Assembly (NCBI GenBank): GCA_006176705.1
Contig: QRFJ01003071.1
Coordinates: 47,566-111,565 of the forward strand
Source: Cocos nucifera
Taxonomy: Eukaryota; Streptophyta; Magnoliopsida; Arecales; Arecaceae
DNA length: 64,000 nucleotides
Reading direction: 5' to 3'
Positions 21,130-32,315 of the stretch are shown in pieces. Within the stretch, counting starts at the first letter, position 1. The number at the start of each line of letters is the position of its first letter. The notes below the pieces were generated by a model. That model saw only the letters and a list, made by a program, of their open reading frames with translations, searched no databases and was not told the origin of the DNA. Made by a program: the position numbers and the translations under genes.

Positions 21130-24100
21130 ATGTCTGCGTCCAACCCATTGGCACGTATCCTGGACACACATAGACTGACCGGACCCAATTATAAAGATTG
21201 GCTCAGGAACTACAAAATTATTTTGGGTTTCTGAGAAGTTAACCCATGTATTGGACCAGGACCCTCCCACCTTACCAGCCCGTCCATCCACTGTTGAACA
21301 GAGAGCGTCTCTGGAAAAAATGGATAGACGAAGATAATAAGGCCAGATATTACATGTTGGGCTCGATGTCTGATGAGCTCCAGCGCCAACATGAAGATAT
21401 CGGGACTGCTCGCCAAATGTTGGCTCACCTGCAGGAGATGTTTGGTGAACAGAGTCGCGCAGCCAAATATCAAGTCACGAAATGACTTTTTAAGGCTAAG
21501 ATGCGTGATGGGCAGTCAGTCCAAGATCACTGTCTGACAATGATCAAGGACATGGAAGAGCTTGAGAAGCTCGGTGTGAAGTTAGACTTGGATCTGCAGA
21601 ACGATATTATTCTGCAATCCTTGACTGATGCATATGGGCAATTCATCATGAATTACCACATGCATAAACTTCAAAATTCCTTGGCCGAATTAATGAATAT
21701 GCTGGTTACCGCTGAGCTTTCTATGAAAGGTTCTAAAGGCTCAGTTCTTGCTATGGAATGGACTTCTTCCAAAAGAAAGTCTTATGGAAAGAAAAAGAAG
21801 TCTGTGAAAAAGCAAAAGGTGGAAGGATCAAAGAAGAAGAAGGCAGAGCCGAAGAAGAAGGCGATGTCAAAGGAAAGTGTTTCCATTGCAACAGCGACGG
21901 CCATTGGAAGCGGAACTGCCCTACTTACCTGGCCACCCTGAAGAACAAGAAGGAAGGTCCTTCTGGAGGTATGCTCGTTATTGAGTCTAACCTTACGGTT
22001 TCTTCTGCATCCAGTTGGGTGCTTGACTCTGGTTCTAGTGCTCATCTGTGCACTTCTATGCAGGGTCTTGAGGATAGCAGGAGGCTGAGGGATGGAGACA
22101 TGATCCTACGCATCGGTAATGGAGCAAGAGTTGCTGCAGTAGCCGTGGGAACATACCCTCTTCGATTACCATCTGGTTTAGACTTAGTTTTGAAAGACTG
22201 TTATTATGTGCCTGCAGCTAGCAGGAATTTGATTTCTGTTTCATGCTTAGCACAAGAAGGCTATGTGATTACATTCTTTAAGGACCATTGTAACATTCTT
22301 TATGAAAGAAATAAAATTGCAAATGGTTTCCTTATTAATGGTCTTTATCAGCTACATATTGATGTACCTATTCTAACTATCGAGCAAAACGTGAATGCCA
22401 AACGACCTAGGGATAGTCCAAACGATAGATATCTATGGCACCTGAGATTAGGTCATATAGCAGAAGATAGGATCAACAAATTGGAGAAAAATGGGCTATT
22501 GAGTCCATTGACTTTCGAGTCATATCCAACTTGTGAATCTTGTCTTCAAGGCAAAATGACTAAACTCCCTTTTGTTGGACATGGGGAGAGGGCCACAGAT
22601 CTCCTTGCCCTAGTACATACTGATGTGTGCGGCCCATTTGATGTGCCGGCTAGAGGCAATTTTGTCTACTTCATTACCTTTACCGATGATCTGTCTAGGT
22701 ATGGGTATGTGTATCTTATGAGACACAAGTCTGAAGCTTTTGAAAAGTTCAAAGAATTCAGACATGAAGTAGAAAAACAAACTGGAAAAACCCATTAAGG
22801 TTCTTCGATCAGATCGAGGAGGTGAATACCTTAGCCGAAAATTCCTAGACTATCTCAAGAAAAATGGCATAGTCTCTCAATGGACTCCACCAGGAACACC
22901 TCAACTCAACGGGGTTTCAGAATGGAGAAATCGGACTCTATTGGATATGGTTCGATCCATGATGAGCTTCACAGACCTCCCTGATTTTCTTTGGGGACAC
23001 TCATTGTTAACTTCAATTTATCTACTGAATAGGGTTCCCTCTAAAACCGTTCCTACCACACCGTATGAGATATGGCACGGTAAGAAACCAAGTCTGAGTC
23101 ATCTCAGAATTTGGGGTTGTCCGGCTCATGTCAAAAGACAACAAGCGGACAAGTTAGAGTTTAGGTCCTTTAGAGCTCGATTCATAGGATATCCTAAAGA
23201 GTCATTAGGATACTATTTCTACATTCCAGAAGACCACAATGTGATTGTGAGTCGACATGCCATCTTTCTTGAAAAATAGTTTATTCAAGATAGCGGCATT
23301 GGAAAGCAGATTAAGCTTGATGAGAAAGTCTCACAAGTACAACGAGCTAAGGACCAATTGGAACCAAATCAGGTTGAGCCAATAAGAACACTACCTCCTC
23401 CACCTCGTAGATCGGAAAGAGTTTTCCCGTCCCCCTGAAAGATACTTAGGTATTATTTCAGAGGAAGTAGAGGAAAATGTTCCTCGTAGGTAATGGTGCT
23501 CATGGTGATGATCCCAAAACCTACAACGAGGCGATATCAGATATCGACTCCGAGAAATGGCTAGAGGCAATGCAGTCAGAAATTGACTCGATGCACTCAA
23601 ACCAAGTCTGGACCTTGGTAGATCCACCAGAAGGTATAGTACCTATTGGGTGTAAATGGATCTTCAAGAGAAAGATTGGTGCAGATGGGAATGTGGAGAC
23701 ATTCAAGGCTAGACTAGTGGCAAAAGGTTATAGTCAACGCGAAGGCATTGACTATCAGGATACCTTTTCCCCAGTGGCTATGCTAAAATCCATCCGCACA
23801 TTGCTTGCCGTTGCAGCCTATTTCGATTATGAAATATGGCAAATGGACGTGAAAACGGCATTCTTAAATGGATATCTTGAGGAAGATATCTATATGGAAC
23901 AGCCGCTAGGTTTCACATCCAGTGATACTGATCACAAGGTTTGCAAGCTGCAAAGGTCCATATATGGACTTAAGCAAGCATCTCGGAGCTGGAACACTCA
24001 TTTCAATGATGTGATCAAAAAGTTTGGTTTCATCAAAAATGAAGAGGAACCATGTGTTTTCAAAAAGGGTCAGTGGGAGCGCTGTTGTCTTCCTCGTATT

Positions 24101-24891
24101 GTACGTGGATGACATCCTCCTTATTGGGAATGATATTCCCATGTTGACATCAGTCAAAATGTGGTTGTCCAAGGAATTCTCCATGAAAGACCTAGGTGAA
24201 GCATCCTTTATTCTAGGAATTAAGGTCTATAGGGATAGACCGAATAGGATGCTAGGACTTTCACAGAAGATGTACATAGAGGAAAGTACTAAAGAGGTTT
24301 AGTATGGAAAACTCTAAGAGGGGATTAATACCCTTCAGACATGGTATTCATCTTTCCAAGAAGATGTGCCCTAGCACACACCTGAGGAAATAGAACGCAT
24401 GAGCAAGATCCCTTATGCTTCTGCAATAGGGAGCCTCATGTATGCCATGCTATGTACACGACCTGATATAGCCCATGCTGTGAGTGTCACAAGCAGATAT
24501 CAGTCAAATCCAGGTGAAGAACACTGGACTTCTGTGAAATGTATCCTTAAGTACTTGAGAAGAACTAAGGATATGATGTTGGTCTTTGGTAATGGAGAAC
24601 TCCAAGTCCAGGGATACACAGACTCGGATTTCATGTCCGATATAGATGATCGAAAGTCGACATCTGGGAGTCTGTTTGTGTGCAATGGTGGTGCTGTCAG
24701 CTGGAAGAGTTCCAAGCAAACATTGGTGATACCACCTCATCCACGATTACCTCGAGAAGGGTTACGTCGAGGTCAAGAGAGTCAACTCCACAGATAATGT
24801 GGCAGACCCACTTACAAAGCCGTTGGGCCAGCAGAAGATCGAAGCCCACCTTGAGAAGATGGGACTTAGACTTGTAGCCAATTGGCTTTAG
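21130..24891 (+). pseudogene. Copia gag-pol of element B, broken, RNase H core deleted
   Basis: Gag starts at the ATG at 21130 (MSASNPLARILDTHRL). An extra T near 21230 shifts the frame; gag reads on at 21246-21485 and 21501-21830. From about 21860 to 22798 one frame holds the zinc knuckle (21878-21919), protease (WVLDSGSS, Asp at 22025), the integrase HHCC region (WHLRLGH, CESC) and the first integrase Asp residues (HTDV, FTDD). The rest of integrase is at 22800-23279. RT is at 23477-24112, with MDVKTAFLNG, then shifts frame before YVDDILLIGND (24024-24302). RNase H (from 24399) lacks about 199 bp, removing its catalytic Glu and third Asp. The end is MGLRLVANWL-like with stop TAG at 24889-24891. 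Confidence 0.9.
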
Positions 24892-24894
24892 GAC

Positions 24895-24904
24895 AAGTGG
24901 GAGA
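24895..24904 (+). other. Polypurine tract of element B
   Basis: AAGTGGGAGA, 1 bp before the composite LTR and just after the pol stop. Confidence 0.8.
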
Positions 24905-26409
24905 TTGTTAGATATATGTGCCCTAGAAGCCAGAATTGGCTGACACTTGTAATACACTTCTAGGGGCAAAATTATAATTTTGACTAAATCAATAAAATGG
25001 GTTATTTTCTATCACATATGTGTATTTAGTGTCTGTGATACATCCTTTGAGTTAATGGTAATGATAATTCATATTTTCAAGAGTTGAAAATTTAAGACAT
25101 GAATAATCATTATTAACTCATAAAATTGCTCCCGACCATAGGATCATCACGAGGATGGTGATTGATCCGGAAGGTTGGTGTACAATCGCTTCTCTTTAGT
25201 AGATGAGTCTTGAGTCTACGGTGTGGAGACACCGGAGCGAGAGTACAGGTACTCGTTAGAGAACGAGGGCACTGAGCGTGACCACCTCGAGTAGTCATTA
25301 GGGAGTCTACCTTCTCGTCAATGACTGACTCGATGCTGCAGTAGTGTGTCTGGTTCTTTGACCTGAGGTGCATCGGCAGTTCACCTTGAGGGTGTTATAG
25401 TTTGACTACACCATTACTCGGTCTCCTAGCCATATGGAACCCTGAGGTGTATGTTGGCTATAGCATGTTCATTGTAGGAACTGGATTGGCATCAAGATGG
25501 AATCTATCTACCTCGGTGGTAGAGGAGCAGCCCTATGATGAATCATGAGAATCAAGTCCAGAAGCCCATGGCCATGGCAGAGTGAAATAATAGAAAGAGT
25601 TTCTATTTAGATTTTCACATTGGACTCGAATCGAATGATTACATCATATGACAGAGACTAGGGTTTGACGAGTTTACCTTAACCCTAATCTGATCGGGGC
25701 TCAAGATAGAAGAACTTAATCACACAGGTAGCTGCACCAAGAGGTTCGCATTCAGCTCTGATGGGTTGCCACCATATACTGCTAGGTGTCACTGGTGGAT
25801 TTTGGGAGCAATTAGAATGATTTAGATGATCGATCATTCTAGCTGTTCGAATCAGAAGAGTTCTGATCCATCGAAAGGAGTTTCGATGATGTCGATGATA
25901 GAGATCATGACATATCCCATTACCATACAGAACTGAACCTAACTGGGTCACACAAACAAGGGTTTGAATCTGGTGATCATCAATTGAACTGATCTAGTTC
26001 AATTGATCTGAATGAGATTCAATTAGGTTCAAGGAAAATCGTGCTAGCACTCGATTGAACCTAACGTTCTTCTTTTGCTATCATAAATAAGTTGTCCTGT
26101 CTGAGCCAAAGGAGTTTGTGCTCAATCAGAGGCCTTCATATGGTCTGACTGGAGGTTGTCCAAGTCAGAAAAGGTTGTCTTATTTTGTAAGACATTACCT
26201 GCCATTTTTGGTCACCTGCCATTTCTTGTTCTTTGACTTTGGTCAAAAGTCTACCTTTGACTGGTCAAACGTTGACCATTGACACTTTGACTTTTGACCA
26301 CATGTCATGCACCTATTGGAGAGCTGGTGGGGGCCTGTCCCCCTACCAGAACCTGGCAAGAAGGAGGGCGCACGCCACCCTAGGCGTGTGCCCAAGTTGG
26401 AGGCGCCTA

Positions 26410-26434
26410 GGAGTCCTTGTTGGACAAGGACTCC
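26410..26434 (+). promoter_or_regulatory. GGAGTCC stem-loop, first copy in the composite LTR
   Basis: GGAGTCCTTGT and ACAAGGACTCC form a perfect 11-bp stem around TGG. The second copy (27808-27834) has one more C on the left arm and one more G on the right, giving a perfect 12-bp stem. Confidence 0.55.
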
Positions 26435-27807
26435 ATCTCCTTTTTGGATTCCAATTAGAGTTCTTCTAAGAACCAACTTTGACTGGTCTTAGGCGCCCTC
26501 TAAGGAGGAATCCAGGGGACTCTATTCCCACCAATCAGATTTAGATCTGATTTCACAAAGGGTTGTGATTGGTTGGGAAGAAGAGGAGTTGGATCAAGAG
26601 ACCCCCGGATCGACTCAAGCCTACGGTGTGGAGACACCGGAGCGAGAGTACAGGTACTCAGAGAACGAGGGCACTGAGCGTGACCACCTTGAGTAGTCAT
26701 TAGGAAGTCTACCTTCTCGTCAATGACTGACTCGATGCTGCAGTAGTGTGTCTGGTTCTTTGACCTGAGATGCATCGGCAGTTCACCTTGAGGGTGTTAT
26801 AGTTTGACTACACCATTACTCGGTCTCCTAGCCATTGGAACCCTGAGGTGTATGTTGGCTATAGCATGTTCATTGTAGGAACTGGATTGCATCAAGATGG
26901 AATCTATCTACCTCGGTGGTAGAGGAGCAGCCCTATGATGATCATGAGAATCAAGTCCAGAAGCCCATGGCCATGGCAGAGTGAAATAATAGAAAGAGTT
27001 TCTATTTAGATTTTCACATTGGACTTGAATCGAATGATTACATCATATGACAGAGACTAGGGTTTGACGAGTTCACCTTAACCCTAATCTGATCGGGGCT
27101 CAAGATAGAAGAACTTAATCACACAGGTAGCTGCACCAAGAGGTTCGCATTCAGCTCTGATGGGTTGCCACCATATACTGCTAGGTGTCACTGGTGGATT
27201 TTGGGAGCAATTAGAATGATTTAGATGATCGATCATTCTAGCTGTTCGAATCAGAAGAGTTCTGATCCATCGAAAGGAGTTTCGATGATGTCGATGATAG
27301 AGATCATGACATATCCCATTACCATACAGAACTGAACCTAACTGGGTCACACAAACAAGGGTTTGAATCTGGTGATCATCAATTGAACTGATCTAGTTCA
27401 ATTGATCTGAATGAGATTCAATTAGGTTCAAGAAAATCGTGCTAGCACTCGATTGAACCTAACGTTCTTCTTTTACTATCATAAATAAGTTGTCCTGACT
27501 GAGCCAAAGGAGTTTGTGCTCAATCAGAGGCCTTCATATGGTCTGACTGGAGGTTGTCCAAGTCAGAAAAGGTTGTCTTATTTTGTAAGACATTACCTGC
27601 CATTTTTGGTCACCTGCCATTTCTTGTTCTTTGACTTTGGTCAAAAGTCTACCTTTGACTGGTCAAATGTTGACCATTGACACTTTGACTTTTGACCACA
27701 TGTCATGCACCTATTGGAGAGCTGGTGGGGGCTTGTCCCCCTGCCAGAACCTGGCAAGGAGGAGGGCGCACGCCACCCTTGGCGTGTGCCCAAGTTGGAG
27801 GCGCCTA

Positions 27808-27834
27808 GGAGTCCCTTGTTGGACAAGGGACTCC
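27808..27834 (+). promoter_or_regulatory. GGAGTCC stem-loop, second copy in the composite LTR
   Basis: GGAGTCCCTTGT and ACAAGGGACTCC form a perfect 12-bp stem around TGG, about 175 bp upstream of the TATA box at 28008. Confidence 0.55.
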
Positions 27835-28007
27835 ATCTCCTTTTTGGATTCCAATTAGAGTTCTCCTAAGAATCCAACTTTGACTGGTCTTAGGCACCCT
27901 CTAAGGAGGAATCCAGGGGACTCTATTCCCACCAATCAGATTTAGATCTGATTTCACAAAGGGTTGTGATTGGTTGGGAAGAAGAGGAGTTGGATCACAG
28001 CTTAGTC

Positions 28008-28015
28008 TATAAATA
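28008..28015 (+). promoter_or_regulatory. TATA box of the composite LTR
   Basis: TATAAATA in the same context as 18681-18688. It is the only one in the composite LTR, because the first U3 copy ends just before its box. Confidence 0.65.
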
Positions 28016-28591
28016 AGACCCTGCGCCCAACTCAATTAATAGAATGATTGAATCAAGATTTCCCATGCCCCAAGGCTGCCTCTCCCCTCCTTCCTCCATG
28101 CCAAACCTCTTTCTCCCCTTGCTCTCCACGTCCAAAAGGTTTTGGACTTGGTTGGTGCGATTCAGATCAAGAGAAAGGCGATCAAAAGCTAAGAAGGCTG
28201 CGCTGCTGCAAAGGACGACTGCTGATCTTCAAAAGAGTTTTGAAGATCCTCCAGATCAGATCCAGATCTAATTTTTGGAGATGTGATAGAGAAGAAGAGG
28301 ATCTCCAGATCCAGCCCGAGTGGATACCGGTAGAGGCCAGGCGCTTGCGTGGCTAGATCCAGAACCTTCCGCTGCAAACAGGATCATCAACAGGGTAATA
28401 GGATTACCCAAATCAGGTAAATTAAATTTGATTTAATTTATCTTATTTTATTTTATTTATTAAAATAATAAGAATCAGATCTAAAACATATCAAGATCTG
28501 ATTAGATCAAGAGAAAAAATTTTTGAAATATATCTCTTGATCTGATCAGATCTGAACGAACCTGGACCGGGAAAATCAGGATTTCCCTTCA

Positions 28592-30465
28592 ACTGGTATC
28601 AGAGCCATGGTTCTAAAATTGTTTAGATCTGATTTTAAATTTATTTTAATTAAAAAATAAGTGATTTTAGATGTCACATGAGATGTGATCAGATCTAAAA
28701 TCAGAAAAAATTAAAATTAAATGAATTTGGATCTAAGATTAGAAGATATGCATGACTAGTTCTAGAATAGAATAGTTCTATAGAATAGTCTTGCATGTTT
28801 TTGATTTAATCTGATTAAATCATATTTTAGATCTATTTATTTACTATTTTTTGATATTATAAGTGTTATAATAACATCTAAAAAATAGCAAATAAAAATT
28901 ATTTAATTTTAAATATCATATGAGATATGATTGATGCATGTCTAGACTAGTTGTAGAATAGTTCTACATAATTATCTAGATTAGAATTTATTTTGATTAG
29001 ATCAATTTAAATCTAATTTTTTAGATTATTATGAGATAATTTAGATCTGAAAAATATGCATGATTCGATACATGAGATGTATGCAAAATATGCCATGATT
29101 AGATCTAATTTGTATATGAGATATATGATATAGATCTATAAACTGTTTTGTAGTATTGCATGTTCCTGATTAAGGCGTTCCTCTTGGCCGTCCGGTCATA
29201 AGAACGAAGAAGGGTTTAAAGGCCCTCTCTTCCCATTCGATGGGGTGTTCTTATGATGTGTAGGGGTGCTGCGTGTTCGTCCTTAATCAGAAACCCAAAA
29301 CTTACTTTCTGCAAAACCCTAGATCCTGAAACCCTAGGATTTATTGTGCATATTTTGTTTATGAACCCTACTTAATTAAGAATTAAGATTTATGGAATAT
29401 TAATTAGGTCTAAAATTGAGAATTTTAGATCTAAGACATATTCATAATACTGGGTTCGGGCTTGGGTAGCTCAATTAGGTCTAAGCGGTTGATCAAACCG
29501 AATCAAGAGTTGGTTAGATGGGATCAACAATGCTTAAATTGACCAGCCTAATAGGATTAAGTCTGGGTCAAGATCGAGTCACGATCAAGCAAGACCTAAT
29601 TAGGCTCAGAGGTTAGAGTCTGGATTGTAGGCTAACCCAATTGGTTCTGACTCAACAATTTGGTGTCTAAGGTAAGTTTGGCACATACGACCGACTGGTT
29701 TTTAATTGGAAGCTACTCGACCTGAATGCATTCTTGTACGAGTTAATGGCATATTCCTTCCACCGATCTCACTTACCTGGCCATATCTGTTGACACAGTT
29801 CTGATCTGAGGTGGTCAATAATCCGAGCTAACCCATGCCACTAGGTTAGTCATAATTGTTATGACTAAGCCAAGTCTAGTTTAATGAGACCTGAATCAAT
29901 TCTCCCTAAGAAAAGATTAAGTCTGAGGTCTTCCACCATTGTAGATGTGCGGGCCCTTCCCGGGGTTGATTGTTCTCGGCTGGATACAGTGGCTCAGTTG
30001 CACCGGGAAGATGCAACCATGTCTATTAGGCATTGGATGCTATGGGCTGGAGGATGAGTTGGGCTCAATATTTTGGATACGGTGAGAGACTCAATTAGGA
30101 ATCCAGTCTATGCAAATGGTGGGTCTGACTTAACTAAGGAGTGGATCAATATTCGGATACGGTGAGATTCATGAATTAGAGACCAAGTTTGGGTGCACCA
30201 TGATTAGAGAATCATTGAACAAGAGTTGTTCACTCATTGGCTAACCCATCACCAATAACTGTTAGGTGAGGTGATGAGTCAGTTGGTGAGACCGCACCAC
30301 CCACTAGAAATCATTAATCGTGGAGATTTTTGCATCTCTACAGAGGGAGTGTAGGGATCCGAGAAAATAGTGGGAGCTAATTTGTTTAAAAATAAAATCC
30401 CTAAACAAATTGGTCAAGTCAAAATTACAGTATCTAACTAGAATCTTTGACTCTCTACAGGAAAA
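28592..30465 (+). other. Untranslated leader of element C
   Basis: Nearly identical to the B leader, with a few substitutions and one-base indels. The long hairpin is at 29166-29290 (CTGATTAAGG / CCTTAATCAG). Confidence 0.75.
28594..28605 (+). other. Primer-binding site of internal region C
   Basis: TGGTATCAGAGC, 2 bp after the composite LTR end at 28591. Confidence 0.9.
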
Positions 30466-31367
30466 ATGTCTGCGTCCAACCCATTGGCACGTATCCTGGA
30501 CACACATAGACTGACTGGACCCAATTATAAAGATTGGCTCAGGAACTACAAAATTATTTTGGGTTCTGAGAAGTTAACCCATGTTTTGGACCAGGACCCT
30601 CCCACCTTACCAGCCCGTCCATCTGTTGAACAGAGAGCGTCTCTGGAAAAAATGGATAGACGAAGATAATAAGGCCAGATATTACATGTTGGGCTCGATG
30701 TCTGATGAGCTCCAGCGCCAACATGAAGATATCGGGACTGCTCGCCAAATGTTGGCTCACCTGCAGGAGATGTTTGGTGAACAGAGTCGCGCAGCCAAAT
30801 ATCAAGTCACAAAAATGACTTTTTAAGGCTAAGATGCGTGATGGGCAGTCAGTCCAAGATCACTGTCTGACAATGATCAAGGACATGGAAGAGCTTGAGA
30901 AGCTCGGTGTGAAGTTGGACTTGGATCCTGCAGAATGATATTATTCTGCAATCCTTGACTGATGCATATGGGCAATTCATCATGAATTACCACATGCATA
31001 AACTTCAAAATTCCTTGGCCGAATTAATGAATATGCTGGTTACCGCTGAGCTTTCTATGAAAGGTTCTAAAGGCTCAGTTCTTGCTATGGAACGGACTTC
31101 TTCCAAAAGAAAGTCTTATGGAAAGAAAAAGAAGTCTGTGAAAAAGCAAAAGGTGGAAGGATCAAAGAAGAAGAAGGCAGAACCGAAGAAGAAGGCGATG
31201 TCAAAGGAAAAGTGTTTCCATTGCAACAGCGACGGCCATTGGAAGCGGAACTGCCCTACTTACCTGGCCACCCTGAAGAACAAGAAGGAAGGTCCTTCTG
31301 GAGGTATGCTCGTTATTGAGTCTAACCTTACGGTTTCTTCTGCATCCAGTTGGGTGCTTGACTCTGG
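30466..31367 (+). pseudogene. Copia gag and start of protease of element C, cut by the gap
   Basis: Gag starts at the ATG at 30466 (MSASNPLARILDTHRL) and is open to 30669; one extra A near 30650 shifts the frame. Gag then reads at 30581-30826 and, after another shift, from 30955 through the lysine-rich linker and zinc knuckle (KCFHCNSDGHWKRNC, 31207-31253) into protease. Here the knuckle and protease share one frame with late gag, as expected of a single copia polyprotein. The sequence ends inside the protease catalytic motif (VLDSG) at the N run. Integrase, RT and RNase H of C are not in the window. Confidence 0.85.
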
Positions 31368-32315
31368 NNNNNNNNNNNNNNNNNNNNNNNNNNNNNNNNN
31401 NNNNNNNNNNNNNNNNNNNNNNNNNNNNNNNNNNNNNNNNNNNNNNNNNNNNNNNNNNNNNNNNNNNNNNNNNNNNNNNNNNNNNNNNNNNNNNNNNNNN
31501 NNNNNNNNNNNNNNNNNNNNNNNNNNNNNNNNNNNNNNNNNNNNNNNNNNNNNNNNNNNNNNNNNNNNNNNNNNNNNNNNNNNNNNNNNNNNNNNNNNNN
31601 NNNNNNNNNNNNNNNNNNNNNNNNNNNNNNNNNNNNNNNNNNNNNNNNNNNNNNNNNNNNNNNNNNNNNNNNNNNNNNNNNNNNNNNNNNNNNNNNNNNN
31701 NNNNNNNNNNNNNNNNNNNNNNNNNNNNNNNNNNNNNNNNNNNNNNNNNNNNNNNNNNNNNNNNNNNNNNNNNNNNNNNNNNNNNNNNNNNNNNNNNNNN
31801 NNNNNNNNNNNNNNNNNNNNNNNNNNNNNNNNNNNNNNNNNNNNNNNNNNNNNNNNNNNNNNNNNNNNNNNNNNNNNNNNNNNNNNNNNNNNNNNNNNNN
31901 NNNNNNNNNNNNNNNNNNNNNNNNNNNNNNNNNNNNNNNNNNNNNNNNNNNNNNNNNNNNNNNNNNNNNNNNNNNNNNNNNNNNNNNNNNNNNNNNNNNN
32001 NNNNNNNNNNNNNNNNNNNNNNNNNNNNNNNNNNNNNNNNNNNNNNNNNNNNNNNNNNNNNNNNNNNNNNNNNNNNNNNNNNNNNNNNNNNNNNNNNNNN
32101 NNNNNNNNNNNNNNNNNNNNNNNNNNNNNNNNNNNNNNNNNNNNNNNNNNNNNNNNNNNNNNNNNNNNNNNNNNNNNNNNNNNNNNNNNNNNNNNNNNNN
32201 NNNNNNNNNNNNNNNNNNNNNNNNNNNNNNNNNNNNNNNNNNNNNNNNNNNNNNNNNNNNNNNNNNNNNNNNNNNNNNNNNNNNNNNNNNNNNNNNNNNN
32301 NNNNNNNNNNNNNNN
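31368..32315. other. Assembly gap (N run)
   Basis: There are 948 unknown bases. Both flanks encode the same part of a copia protease: VLDSG on the left and SGSSAHL on the right. The gap may therefore be a misplaced join rather than true spacing. Confidence 0.99.

Larger units (their letters stand above)
16982..24905 (+). mobile_element. Ty1/copia element B (5' LTR and internal region)
   Basis: 5' LTR 16982-19256, leader, broken gag-pol 21130-24891 and polypurine tract 24895-24904 lead into a composite LTR (24906-28591) shared with internal region C. The 5-bp left flank is CCGCT (16977-16981). The matching right flank cannot be found because the tandem runs into the N gap. Its sequence is very close to C and F and to the middle of A, so B belongs to a recently active subfamily. 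Confidence 0.88.
24906..28591 (+). repeat. Composite LTR between B and C with a duplicated U3
   Basis: It starts TGTTAGATATATG and ends CCCTTCA before a primer site, but is about 3.69 kb, against 2.28 kb for its sisters. The first part (24906-26596) is an LTR cut just upstream of the TATA box. After about 24 bp of filler (26597-26620), LTR sequence restarts at the point equivalent to 25216 and runs to the true end. The repeat offset is 1405 bp. The result has two palindrome groups, two W-box clusters (26233-26299, 27631-27697) and two pairs of U3 hairpins before a single TATAAATA (28008-28015). It serves as 3' LTR of B and 5' LTR of C. It may come from recombination or from an assembly join. 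Confidence 0.85.

Noticed and set aside
24906..28591. A distinct family with a 3.7-kb LTR
   Set aside because: The extra length is a 1405-bp partial repeat of the normal 2.28-kb LTR.
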